Assembly (NCBI GenBank): GCA_002384315.1
Contig: DGBL01000229.1
Location: 3,045 to 11,562, forward strand
From: Micrococcaceae bacterium UBA4005
Lineage (GTDB): Bacteria > Actinomycetota > Actinomycetes > Actinomycetales > Micrococcaceae
Reading direction: 5' to 3'
Length of the DNA stretch: 8,518 nt
The notes beneath the pieces were generated by a model. The model was given only the letters and a program-made list of their open reading frames with translations, did not search any database and was not told the origin of the DNA. Of the stretch, positions 1 through 6,334 are shown piece after piece. The translations under genes were made by a program, and so were the position numbers. Every line of letters begins with the position of its first letter. Positions within the stretch are counted from its first letter, which is position 1.

Positions 1-2537
1 GCGTGGCTTTCGTGTGCAGCCTGCGTGGCCGCGGCGATGTTCGCCAACGCGGCCCGGGCAGCTTCCGCCTTGGCCAGCCGCTCCGGATCGGTGGCTGCCG
101 GCTCCGACGGTGCTGTCTGCTCCTCGTCCTGGGATTGGCCCTTGCCCCGGTTCCGCTTGCGTTCGCTGCGGGACATCTTTTCCTGGCGCAGGTGCTGCTG
201 GTGGTTCTCCGGCGACACAGCATGACGGCGGTGTTCCACTGGTTCCTCGTGGGTCACGTAGCCGAGTCCGCCGCAGTGGTCGCAGGGCTCGCCGAAAACT
301 TCCAACAGGCCCGTGCCCATGCGTTTGCGCGTCATCTGCACAAGCCCCAGCGAGGTCACTTCCGCGACCTGGTGCTTGGTGCGGTCGCGTCCGAGGCATT
401 CGACCAACCGGCGCAGCACGAGGTCCCGGTTTGCTTCGAGCACCATATCGATGAAGTCGATCACAATGATCCCACCGATGTCGCGCAGCCGAAGCTGGCG
501 CACCACTTCCTCGGCGGCCTCAAGGTTGTTTTTGGTGACGGTTTCCTCAAGGTTCCCGCCGCTTCCGGTGAATTTTCCGGTATTGACGTCCACCACGGTC
601 ATGGCTTCGGTGCGGTCGATGACAAGTGATCCGCCGGACGGAAGGAAGACCTTGCGGTCCAGCGCCTTCTGGATCTGCTCATCAATTTTTGCGGCTGCGA
701 AAATGTCCTCCTCCTGCGTCCACTTCTCGAGCCGGTCCACCAGATCCGGAGCCACATACATCACATACGCCTCGATGGTGTCCCACGCTTCTTCCCCGGA
801 GACCACGAGCTTGGAGAAGTCTTCGTTGAACACGTCCCGGACAACCTTGATGGTCAGGTCCGGCTCCCCGTACAGCAGCTCTGGCGCCAGTGTCTTGGTG
901 GAGCTGGCTTTGCCCTCGATCGTTTCCCACTGGGCTCGCAACCGGTTGATGTCGTGGGTGAGTTCCTCTTCACTGGCGCCTTCAGCGGCCGTGCGGACAA
1001 TCACGCCGGCGCTCTCCGGCAGGCGGTCCTTGAGGATCCGCTTCAGCCGGTTCCTTTCAACGTCAGGCAGCTTGCGGGAAATCCCGGTCATCGAGCCACC
1101 GGGCACGTAGACCAGGTAGCGGCCCGGAAGGGAAATCTGGCTGGTGAGCCGGGCACCCTTGTGCCCGACCGGGTCCTTGGTGACCTGCACCAGCACGGAG
1201 TCCCCGGACTTCAGCGCCAGTTCAATGCGGCGCGGCTGCCCGTCCAGTCCTGCCGCATCCCAGTTGACCTCACCGGCATACAGGACGGCGTTGCGCCCGC
1301 GTCCGATGTCCACGAACGCTGCTTCCATGCTGGGCAGTACGTTCTGCACTTTGCCGACATAGACATTGCCGATCAGGGAGTCCTGCTGTGTTTTCGAAAC
1401 AAAGTGCTCGGCGAGGATACCGTCCTCCAGCACACCGATCTGTATTCTGTCATCGCTCTGCCGGACCATCATCTGCCGATCGACCGATTCGCGCCGGGCC
1501 AGGAACTCGGCCTCAGTGATAACCTGCCTGCGGCGACCGGAATCCCGCGAATCCCGGCGGCGCTGACGCTTGGCCTCCAACCGGGTGGAACCCTTCACGC
1601 TGGTGACCTTGTCTGACGGCGCCTCGGTCGACTGCCGCGGCCCGCGCACCCGGGTGACCGTGTTGGGTGGATCATCGCTCTCTCCGCCGGTGAGCTCGAT
1701 ATCCTGATCGCCCCGGCGACGACGACGACGGCGGCGTGAGTTCGTGGCCCCCGCGCCGGTCTCGTCAGTCTGCTCCCCGCCGTCCGCCTCCTCCGAGCCG
1801 GGCGCCTGGCCGCCGTCGGAGTCTGCGCCCGCGGCTCCCGCCTGGGTATCCTCGTTGTCCGCCTGGTTCCTGCCACGGCCGCGCCGGCTACGCTTCCGGC
1901 GCGCTCCGCCGTCGTCGTCGGATTCCCCGGCATCCTGCCGCTCCGCCGGCTGGCGGGCGGGCGCGGCGGGCGCTGCGGGCACCGCGGTGAGGTCGGGTGC
2001 CTGGAACAGCAGCGACATGGGTGAGTCGGGGACGGCGAACGGACTGTCCTGCCCAATGGGCTCATCCTCGGCTTGTACACCCTGGTTGGCACTGGTAGCC
2101 GCTGAGTGCTCGTCCGGAGCCGCAGAATCGTCAGCGGACGCGCCTGCCGCAGCGCTGGTGTCCCCAGCGCTGGTGTCCGCCGGGCGGGCGGTCTTCACCG
2201 GCGTCTTGCGGGTGCGTTTGGCTCGGGCGGGCTCCGGCGCGGCAGCGGGATCCTCAGCTATCTCCGGCTCGGTAACGGGCTCCACCGCTGGGGCGGCAGC
2301 GCGCGATCGTCTTACCCGGGCCTTGGGCGGGTTCTCCGGCAGTTCCGGAAGGACGATGCCCTCTGCAGGTTCTGTAGTTTCTGCAGGTCCTGTAGGTTCT
2401 GTAGGTTCGGCAGCCGGAGTCTTGGTGGCGCGTTTCCGCGGAGATTTTTTTACCGGCGGCGTCTCCGGAAGGATGTCCGTCCCGGCAGGTACTGATTCTG
2501 GCTGTTCCTGTGACTGCTGATCTGACTGCTGATCCAT
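1..2537 (-). CDS. rne: Ribonuclease E/G, 3'-truncated by the window edge
   Basis: This is the endoribonuclease that starts mRNA decay and matures rRNA and tRNA. About 845 residues are visible in one uninterrupted minus-strand frame, and the C-terminus lies beyond position 1. Residues 1 to about 360 form a low-complexity, charged, Ala/Pro/Glu-rich extension with Arg-rich patches (an eight-Arg run at 268-275) and look disordered and RNA-binding. An S1 domain follows at about 388-470 ('GNVYVGKVQNVLP', G390). The 5'-monophosphate sensor pair is R515-T516 ('GVIVRTA'). The DNase I-like catalytic Asp residues are D650 ('VVDVNTGK') and D694 ('IVIDFIDM'), matching E. coli D303 and D346. The Zn-link is C752-D-H-C755. 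A Lys/Arg-rich tail begins near 790. The ATG at 2537 is chosen for its GGAG ten bases upstream; the next in-frame Met is far inside the extension. Long N- and C-terminal extensions around a central catalytic core are typical of actinobacterial RNase E. The family call is secure; only the end is missing. Confidence 0.96.
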   Translation of the reverse strand, partial: MDQQSDQQSQEQPESVPAGTDILPETPPVKKSPRKRATKTPAAEPTEPTGPAETTEPAEGIVLPELPENPPKARVRRSRAAAPAVEPVTEPEIAEDPAAAPEPARAKRTRKTPVKTARPADTSAGDTSAAAGASADDSAAPDEHSAATSANQGVQAEDEPIGQDSPFAVPDSPMSLLFQAPDLTAVPAAPAAPARQPAERQDAGESDDDGGARRKRSRRGRGRNQADNEDTQAGAAGADSDGGQAPGSEEADGGEQTDETGAGATNSRRRRRRRRGDQDIELTGGESDDPPNTVTRVRGPRQSTEAPSDKVTSVKGSTRLEAKRQRRRDSRDSGRRRQVITEAEFLARRESVDRQMMVRQSDDRIQIGVLEDGILAEHFVSKTQQDSLIGNVYVGKVQNVLPSMEAAFVDIGRGRNAVLYAGEVNWDAAGLDGQPRRIELALKSGDSVLVQVTKDPVGHKGARLTSQISLPGRYLVYVPGGSMTGISRKLPDVERNRLKRILKDRLPESAGVIVRTAAEGASEEELTHDINRLRAQWETIEGKASSTKTLAPELLYGEPDLTIKVVRDVFNEDFSKLVVSGEEAWDTIEAYVMYVAPDLVDRLEKWTQEEDIFAAAKIDEQIQKALDRKVFLPSGGSLVIDRTEAMTVVDVNTGKFTGSGGNLEETVTKNNLEAAEEVVRQLRLRDIGGIIVIDFIDMVLEANRDLVLRRLVECLGRDRTKHQVAEVTSLGLVQMTRKRMGTGLLEVFGEPCDHCGGLGYVTHEEPVEHRRHAVSPENHQQHLRQEKMSRSERKRNRGKGQSQDEEQTAPSEPAATDPERLAKAEAARAALANIAAATQAAHESH
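2150..2178 (-). repeat. 14-bp direct repeat with period 15 inside rne
   Basis: The 14-mer 'cagcgctggtgtcc' occurs at 2150-2163 and again at 2165-2178. It encodes the repeated peptide D-T-S-A (residues 121-124 and 126-129) in the disordered extension. It looks like a small in-frame duplication. Confidence 0.75.
2365..2409 (-). repeat. Five imperfect 9-bp tandem repeats inside rne
   Basis: Five consecutive copies of a 9-mer close to 'gtaggttct' (plus-strand sense) lie in frame within the N-terminal extension of RNase E. They encode Thr/Ala-Glu-Pro-like triplets, residues 44-58 ('EPTEPTGPAETTEPA'). The unit is a multiple of three, so copy-number changes would preserve the reading frame. Confidence 0.8.
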
Positions 2538-2547
2538 GTGTTTTTCA

Positions 2548-2553
2548 CTCCAG
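2548..2553 (-). promoter_or_regulatory. Ribosome binding site of rne
   Basis: On the minus strand this reads CTGGAG, with the GGAG core ten bases before the ATG at 2537-2535. It supports the chosen start. Confidence 0.65.
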
Positions 2554-2579
2554 CCCTTGCGGTGCCGTCCACATTCCGG

Positions 2580-2593
2580 CGCCCTTGGGGGCG
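2580..2593 (-). other. Small hairpin in the rne leader
   Basis: The plus strand reads 'cgcccttgggggcg': a perfect 5-bp GC stem with a 4-nt loop, about 42 bases before the rne start codon. If the transcript begins upstream, it lies in the 5' untranslated region. RNase E mRNAs of enterobacteria autoregulate through a structured leader, but this sequence is not recognisably that family, so a role is only a possibility. Confidence 0.35.
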
Positions 2594-2614
2594 ATATGTC
2601 GGCCGTCAGCGGGC

Positions 2615-2622
2615 TTAATAAA
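2615..2622 (-). promoter_or_regulatory. Possible -10 region for rne
   Basis: The minus strand reads TTTATTAA, the most AT-rich block in the GC-rich gap before rne and a partial match to TATAAT. A start point near 2608 would give a leader of about 70 nt. No convincing -35 is seen 16-18 bp upstream. A weaker alternative is CACTAT around 2646-2651 with TTGCCG about 16 bp further upstream. Neither is strong. Confidence 0.3.
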
Positions 2623-2654
2623 CCTCGCCGCGACCGGAAGTCGTCATAGTGTCA

Positions 2655-2694
2655 TTTGAGGTCGCACCGGCAATGGGGTGCGGCATCACTCAAA
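2655..2694. repeat. Nested inverted repeat upstream of rne
   Basis: The outer arms are 'tttgag' (2655-2660) and 'ctcaaa' (2689-2694). The inner arms are 'cgcacc' (2663-2668) and 'ggtgcg' (2677-2682), around an 8-nt centre. All twelve arm pairs are perfect, with a small asymmetric internal loop between the two stems. As DNA it could be a regulator site; as RNA, a two-part stem-loop. It overlaps the weak alternative promoter for rne, so either role could affect rne expression. Confidence 0.5.
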
Positions 2695-2762
2695 GACCAG
2701 CGGCGCTTTTCCTTCTCGTCCGTCGTGTGCAACGGTAGGCCTGCATGGCGGATCCCGACCGT

Positions 2763-2782
2763 TCCCACCATTAATGGCGGGA
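2763..2782. promoter_or_regulatory. 20-bp near-perfect palindrome, operator-like
   Basis: The sequence TCCCACCATTAATGGCGGGA is symmetric at 18 of 20 positions, with a perfect 10-bp core (CCATTAATGG, 2768-2777) and one mismatched pair (A2767/C2778). It sits in the gap between dxs and rne, about 226 bp upstream of the rne start. A second pairing, GATCCCG (2751-2757) with CGGGATC (2778-2784), shares its right arm and would exclude it if transcribed. I do not recognise a regulator for this site. Confidence 0.45.
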
Positions 2783-2899
2783 TCATCAGACCGGGAGCGT
2801 CGCCGCAGGTGCGGAAGCCTGTCACTGGACCGGGGCGGGAATGTGGTTCCCTCACCAGCCACCGCAATTGTCTCACACCGGCCAGGGAAACTTTGGTTA

Positions 2900-2919
2900 C
2901 CGGGCCTTGCACGGCCCGG
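2900..2919 (-). terminator. Hairpin after dxs, possible terminator without a T-run
   Basis: A perfect 7-bp GC stem (2900-2906 with 2913-2919, 'ccgggcc'/'ggcccgg') with a 6-nt loop begins 13 bases beyond the dxs stop codon. On the minus strand it is followed by GTAACCAAAG rather than a run of T. Strong hairpins lacking a T tract are common after actinobacterial genes, so termination is plausible but unproven. Confidence 0.45.
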
Positions 2920-2932
2920 GCGTCCCGCGTCG

Positions 2933-4897
2933 TTACAGCGGTCCGCCACTGGCTGCCTGCGTGCCGGAGAGTCGGCGCGCGACCGGAAGTTTCGTGCCCA
3001 AGACCTGGGCGACGACGTCGTGCGTGATCTGCTGGGCACTCAATCCAACGCGGTGAAGGATTTGGCTGCGCGAACCGTGGTCCAGGAACTCCACCGGCAA
3101 ACCAACCTCATTCAGCGCGGTGTCGACGCCGGCCGCCCGCATTTCCTGCCGGATCCTGGAACCGACTCCGCCGGCGCGCACGCCGTCCTCAATGACGATG
3201 ACAATCCGGTGTTCCGACGCGAGCTCAATGACCGAGCGTTGTACCGGCAGCAGCCAGCGCGGGTCGATCACCGTGGTGCTGATCCCCTGCGCGCCCAGCC
3301 GGGCGGCCACGTCCAGGGCCAGTTCGCTCATCGCCCCGATACTCACAATCAGAACATCGTTCCCGGTGGTATCGGAGGCGGTGCGGGCCAGTACATCCAC
3401 ACCGTCGCCGAGGCGTTCAACGGCGTCGACTTCATGGCCTACCGACCCCTTGGAGTACCGCAGCACGCTGGGAGCATCTGAAATGGCCACTGCCTCCCGC
3501 AACTCCTCGCGCAGCCGGGTGGCATCCCGGGGCGCCGCCAGGTGGAGGCCCGGAACGGTCTGAAGCAAGGCCAGGTCCCAGACCCCGTGGTGGCTGGCCC
3601 CGTCCGGTCCGGTGACGCCCGAACGGTCCAGCACGATCGTTACACCGGCTTTGTGCAGGGCAACATCCATCAGGAGCTGGTCGAACGCCCGGTTAAGGAA
3701 CGTCGCGTAAAGCGCGACTACAGGATGCAGCCCCCCGAAGGCCATGCCGGCGGCGCTCGTGAGCGCGTGTTGTTCGGCGATGCCGACGTCGAACACCCGT
3801 GAGGGGTGCCGTGCGGCAAGCTGGTGGAGCCCCACCGGGATGAGCATCGCTCCGGTAATCCCGACGATATCGGGGCGTTCGTCGGCGATATCGGCTATTT
3901 CGTTGGCGAACACCGACGTCCAAGACTGTTTGTTCCCCGGTTCCACCGGTTCCCCGGTTTCCGGGTCGATCACGCCGACCGCGTGGAACTGGTCCGCTTC
4001 GTGGGCGCGGGCGGGGGCGTAGCCATGACCTTTCTGGGTGATTGCGTGCACAATCACCGGGCCCTCGTAGTTCCGGGCGAGGTGCAGCGCCTGCTCCACC
4101 GCGCCCTGGTCGTGTCCGTCAATGGGGCCCATGTATTTCATGCCCAGGTCTTCGAAGAGCCCCTGCGGCGCCCACCAGTCCTTGACTCCTTTTTTGGTGG
4201 CATGCAGGCTCTTGTAGATGAATCTGCTGAACACGCCTCCATTTTGCAATGTGGTCTTGAACCAGTCGAGAGTCCGTTCGTATACCCGGTGCGTGCGCAC
4301 GGAGTCCAGCGCCGGGCGCAGGGAGGCGAGGTAGTCGGCAACACCGCCGATCGTCGGGGCGTAGGACCGGCCATTATCGTTGACCACGATCACCACGCGG
4401 CGGCGCTTGTCGGCGGCGATGTTGTTGATCGCTTCCCAGGTCATGCCCCCGGTGAGCGCCCCGTCACCGATCATCACCACGGTGTAGCGATCAGCTTCGC
4501 CGCTGAGGACCCGCGCGCGGGAAATTCCATCGGCCCAGGACAGCGACGAGGACGCGTGCGAACTTTCCACAATGTCATGCGCTGACTCGGCTCGGGACGG
4601 GTAGCCGGAGAGGCCACCCTGCTGGCGCAGGGTGGTGAAGTCCTGCCGACCGGTCACCAGTTTGTGCACATAGGACTGGTGGCCAGTGTCGAAGATAATG
4701 CTGTCCCGCGGAGAATCGAATACGCGGTGGATACCCAGGGTCAATTCGACCACACCGAGGTTAGGACCTAGATGTCCGCCCGTCTGGGAGACGTTCGCCA
4801 CCAGAAAATCGCGGATTTCGGAAGCCAGTTCCCGCAGCTGGTCCTGGGTGAGCGAGCGCAGGTCCTGTGGACTGCGAATGTCCTCCAAGAGTCCCAT
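2933..4897 (-). CDS. dxs: 1-deoxy-D-xylulose-5-phosphate synthase
   Basis: This thiamine-diphosphate enzyme condenses pyruvate with glyceraldehyde 3-phosphate to give DXP, the entry step of the MEP isoprenoid pathway, and also feeds thiamine synthesis in many bacteria. The 654-residue length is close to the usual 620-650. Conserved elements are H42 ('GHLGPNLG'), H73 ('TGHQSYVHK'), the ThDP/Mg motif G144-D-G to N173/N175 ('NDNGRSYAP'), the catalytic Glu E375 ('GIAEQHALT'), D424-R425, and D432/H436 in 'GPDGASHHG' (E. coli D427 and H431). Domain order is an N-terminal ThDP domain, the transketolase pyrimidine-binding domain from about 325, and a C-terminal transketolase domain from about 500 ('[11 protein letters not shown]'). 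A short non-conserved tail follows about 635. The ATG has AGGAGG five bases upstream. The gene is co-directional with its neighbours, but a 111-bp gap with its own -10 box upstream suggests independent transcription. Confidence 0.97.
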   Translation of the reverse strand: MGLLEDIRSPQDLRSLTQDQLRELASEIRDFLVANVSQTGGHLGPNLGVVELTLGIHRVFDSPRDSIIFDTGHQSYVHKLVTGRQDFTTLRQQGGLSGYPSRAESAHDIVESSHASSSLSWADGISRARVLSGEADRYTVVMIGDGALTGGMTWEAINNIAADKRRRVVIVVNDNGRSYAPTIGGVADYLASLRPALDSVRTHRVYERTLDWFKTTLQNGGVFSRFIYKSLHATKKGVKDWWAPQGLFEDLGMKYMGPIDGHDQGAVEQALHLARNYEGPVIVHAITQKGHGYAPARAHEADQFHAVGVIDPETGEPVEPGNKQSWTSVFANEIADIADERPDIVGITGAMLIPVGLHQLAARHPSRVFDVGIAEQHALTSAAGMAFGGLHPVVALYATFLNRAFDQLLMDVALHKAGVTIVLDRSGVTGPDGASHHGVWDLALLQTVPGLHLAAPRDATRLREELREAVAISDAPSVLRYSKGSVGHEVDAVERLGDGVDVLARTASDTTGNDVLIVSIGAMSELALDVAARLGAQGISTTVIDPRWLLPVQRSVIELASEHRIVIVIEDGVRAGGVGSRIRQEMRAAGVDTALNEVGLPVEFLDHGSRSQILHRVGLSAQQITHDVVAQVLGTKLPVARRLSGTQAASGGPL

Positions 4898-4902
4898 CTG
4901 CG

Positions 4903-4908
4903 CCTCCT
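4903..4908 (-). promoter_or_regulatory. Ribosome binding site of dxs
   Basis: The minus strand reads AGGAGG, a full match to the anti-Shine-Dalgarno core, five bases before the ATG at 4897-4895. It fixes the start. Confidence 0.85.
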
Positions 4909-4920
4909 CGGTTGGTAGCC

Positions 4921-4936
4921 TGCCCGTGTACGGGCA
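4921..4936 (-). other. Leader hairpin close to the dxs ribosome site
   Basis: The plus strand reads 'tgcccgtgtacgggca', a perfect 6-bp stem with a 4-nt loop, ending 12 bases before AGGAGG. It lies within the predicted 60-nt leader and could influence ribosome access or message stability. Confidence 0.45.
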
Positions 4937-4940
4937 CAGC

Positions 4941-4957
4941 GGCGTCCGGATAACGCC
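4941..4957 (-). other. Hairpin at the predicted 5' end of dxs mRNA
   Basis: The arms 'ggcgt' (4941-4945) and 'acgcc' (4953-4957) enclose a 7-nt loop. If transcription starts near 4957, this stem would close the very 5' end of the transcript, a position that can protect an mRNA from 5'-end-dependent decay. Confidence 0.35.
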
Positions 4958-4964
4958 GTCCTTA

Positions 4965-4970
4965 ATTCTA
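4965..4970 (-). promoter_or_regulatory. -10 box of the dxs promoter
   Basis: The minus strand reads TAGAAT, five of six matches to TATAAT and a match to the actinobacterial TANNNT pattern. It is followed by an AT-rich 'TAAGG' and lies 67 bp before the dxs ATG. The expected start point is near 4957. The region 17 bp upstream (CACTCG) is a poor -35, which is frequent in actinobacterial promoters. Confidence 0.55.
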
Positions 4971-4978
4971 ACGGCAGC

Positions 4979-4995
4979 GGCACCTCTCGAGTGCC
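4979..4995 (-). terminator. Hairpin between the methyltransferase stop and the dxs promoter
   Basis: The arms 'ggcac' (4979-4983) and 'gtgcc' (4991-4995) enclose seven bases, starting 13 bases after the TAG of the upstream gene. It could be a weak terminator, or a regulator site, since it overlaps the -35 position of the dxs promoter. There is no T-run. Assignment as terminator is tentative. Confidence 0.3.
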
Positions 4996-5008
4996 TGGCA
5001 GCGCCGGG

Positions 5009-6334
5009 CTAGCAGCGCCGCAAAACGGCGAAGGACTCCATGTGGTGCGTATGCGGGTAGAGGTCAAAGACCCGCAGGCTCTCCATCGACCAGCCTTGTT
5101 CGCTGAAAAGCGCCAGATCGCGGGCAAAGGAGGCGGGGTCGCAGGAGACGTACCCCACCAGCCGGGATGCGGCGCGTGAGATCAGTTCCACGGTTTTGCG
5201 TCCTGCCCCGGCACGCGGCGGGTCAAGGAGTATCGCGTCAAAGCGTGTATCCCGCGCACCGAGCACGGCGTCGACCCGTCCCTGAACTATCCCGACGTGC
5301 GGATAGCCGTGGAGGTTGCGCCGGGCATCGCGGCTTGCTCCCGGCGAACCTTCGACAGAGACGACGGTGCCGCCCGCGCCCACGGCGGCAGCCAGCGGAG
5401 CGGTGAAAAGACCCGCACCCGCGTATAGATCGGCCACGGACTCACCCGACTGCACATCCAGACCGGCCAGGACCGCCGCGGTGAGCACCGCTGGAGCTTC
5501 ACGATGGATCTGCCAGAACCCCGCTCCGGTGACACGATAGCTGTGCGGCGGGTTCTCCTCCTGGACCCAGGTCCGTCCCTTGATGCGCCGGACCGCGCCG
5601 GATTCGGGGTCATGCACGGACACTGAGGCACCGGTGATGGAACCGGCGATCGCAGCAACCCGCTTGGCACTGGTGCGTGCGGCCGGTGTCAGGAGTACCA
5701 GCGGCTCACCGACCCCGGCGGCGACGTCCACCTTCGAAAGCCCTGAAAGATCCAGTTCGGCCAGGCCAAGGGCGTTCACCGCCTGCACTGCCAGTGGCAT
5801 CATACGGACCCGCACCAGATTCTCGGAGCGGTGAACGTGCATCGCCAGCTTGCCCTGTGCGTCGACGGCAAACCCCACCCTGGTGCGCCAGCCGAGCCCG
5901 TCCGCGGATTCGCCGGGAGCGGCTTCGACCACGACCTCACGGTCAATCTTCGCCAGTCTGCGCAACTGCTCCGCGAAGATTGCCGCCTTCAGGACGCGTT
6001 GTTCGGCCAGGGCGATATGGCCAAACTCGGCGCCGCCCACCGGCTGGGATCCGCTGTGGTGGGCGTACAGCGCGTCCGCTTCCCGCCATGGATGGGCCAC
6101 ACGGTGCACCGAGGGTTCCAGAACCTCCGTGACGTCCGCGCGCCAGTAGCTTGCGCCGTCGTCGGCCGCGGTGAACCGTGCCCGCACCCTCTCCCCCGGC
6201 AACCCATGTCGCACGAACACAACGCGGCCGTCATGGCGTGCGATGCAATGACCACCATGGGCTGGCCGCTCAACGGTCAGCTCCACCAGCGGAAGGCCTC
6301 CCGGCGCCGGTGCTGGGGGCGGTGATGTGGTCAT
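5009..6334 (-). CDS. TrmA/RlmD-family class I SAM-dependent RNA m5U methyltransferase
   Basis: The protein should transfer a methyl group from S-adenosylmethionine to C5 of a uridine in tRNA or 23S rRNA; the exact target cannot be read from sequence. It has 441 residues. A TRAM RNA-binding domain lies at about 14-80 ('VERPAHGGHCIARHDGRVV'). The catalytic part shows 'GFWQIH' (Q275), SAM motif I 'DLYAGAG' (302-308), 'DPPRAG' (371-376), the nucleophile C398 in 'YVSCDP', and the general-base Glu E433 in 'HHMES'. The Fe-S cysteine cluster of RlmD (CxxxxxCxxC near 80-90) is absent: the matching stretch, about 82-110, contains no Cys. The ATG at 6334 is preferred because it overlaps the transporter stop as ATGA and begins the Pro-rich 'MTTSPPPAPAP' run directly before TRAM; an ATG at 6382 would lie inside the transporter. 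Only weak GAGA pairing is seen upstream, so translation is probably coupled. The likely M. tuberculosis counterpart is Rv2689c (from memory). Confidence 0.9.
   Translation of the reverse strand: MTTSPPPAPAPGGLPLVELTVERPAHGGHCIARHDGRVVFVRHGLPGERVRARFTAADDGASYWRADVTEVLEPSVHRVAHPWREADALYAHHSGSQPVGGAEFGHIALAEQRVLKAAIFAEQLRRLAKIDREVVVEAAPGESADGLGWRTRVGFAVDAQGKLAMHVHRSENLVRVRMMPLAVQAVNALGLAELDLSGLSKVDVAAGVGEPLVLLTPAARTSAKRVAAIAGSITGASVSVHDPESGAVRRIKGRTWVQEENPPHSYRVTGAGFWQIHREAPAVLTAAVLAGLDVQSGESVADLYAGAGLFTAPLAAAVGAGGTVVSVEGSPGASRDARRNLHGYPHVGIVQGRVDAVLGARDTRFDAILLDPPRAGAGRKTVELISRAASRLVGYVSCDPASFARDLALFSEQGWSMESLRVFDLYPHTHHMESFAVLRRC
6331..6334 (-). promoter_or_regulatory. ATGA stop/start overlap coupling transporter and methyltransferase
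   Basis: On the minus strand the TGA stop of the permease (6333-6331) shares bases with the ATG of the methyltransferase (6334-6332). The downstream gene lacks a strong ribosome site, so termination-reinitiation is the likely way it is translated. Confidence 0.75.

Larger units (their letters stand above)
2538..2932. other. Gap between dxs and rne, 395 bp without a credible gene
   Basis: No convincing coding sequence is present. Short open frames on both strands lack ribosome sites and family resemblance. The gap holds a GC hairpin just after the dxs stop, the palindrome at 2763-2782, the nested repeat at 2655-2694, candidate -10 boxes, a leader hairpin and the rne ribosome site. Its size and structure suggest that rne is transcribed from its own promoter rather than only by read-through from dxs. 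Confidence 0.6.

Noticed and set aside
1710..1736. Trinucleotide repeat 'acg/gcg' run as a microsatellite of interest
   Set aside because: It simply encodes the eight-Arg run of the RNase E extension (mixed CGT, CGC and CGG codons) and is better explained as coding sequence.
1744..2520. 258-residue plus-strand open frame opposite the rne N-terminal region
   Set aside because: It is a Ser/Ala/Gly-rich shadow of the repetitive, GC-rich RNase E coding strand; the minus frame has the S1 and catalytic motifs.
2652..2912. 86-residue minus-strand open frame in the dxs-rne gap
   Set aside because: It starts inside the hairpin after dxs, has no ribosome site, and its composition looks like translated non-coding DNA with no recognisable family.
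2538..2932. Enterobacterial-type rne 5' UTR regulatory RNA or a tRNA in the gap
   Set aside because: No cloverleaf with a T-loop sequence is seen, and the hairpins do not match the known rne leader family, which is confined to gammaproteobacteria as far as I know.
3806..4585. 259-residue plus-strand open frame opposite dxs
   Set aside because: It is antisense to a fully conserved dxs with all catalytic motifs; long antisense frames are expected at this GC content.
4898..4970. TPP riboswitch in the dxs leader
   Set aside because: DXS is thiamine-dependent and feeds thiamine synthesis, but the leader is only about 60 nt and lacks the CTGAGA-type core, too short for the aptamer.
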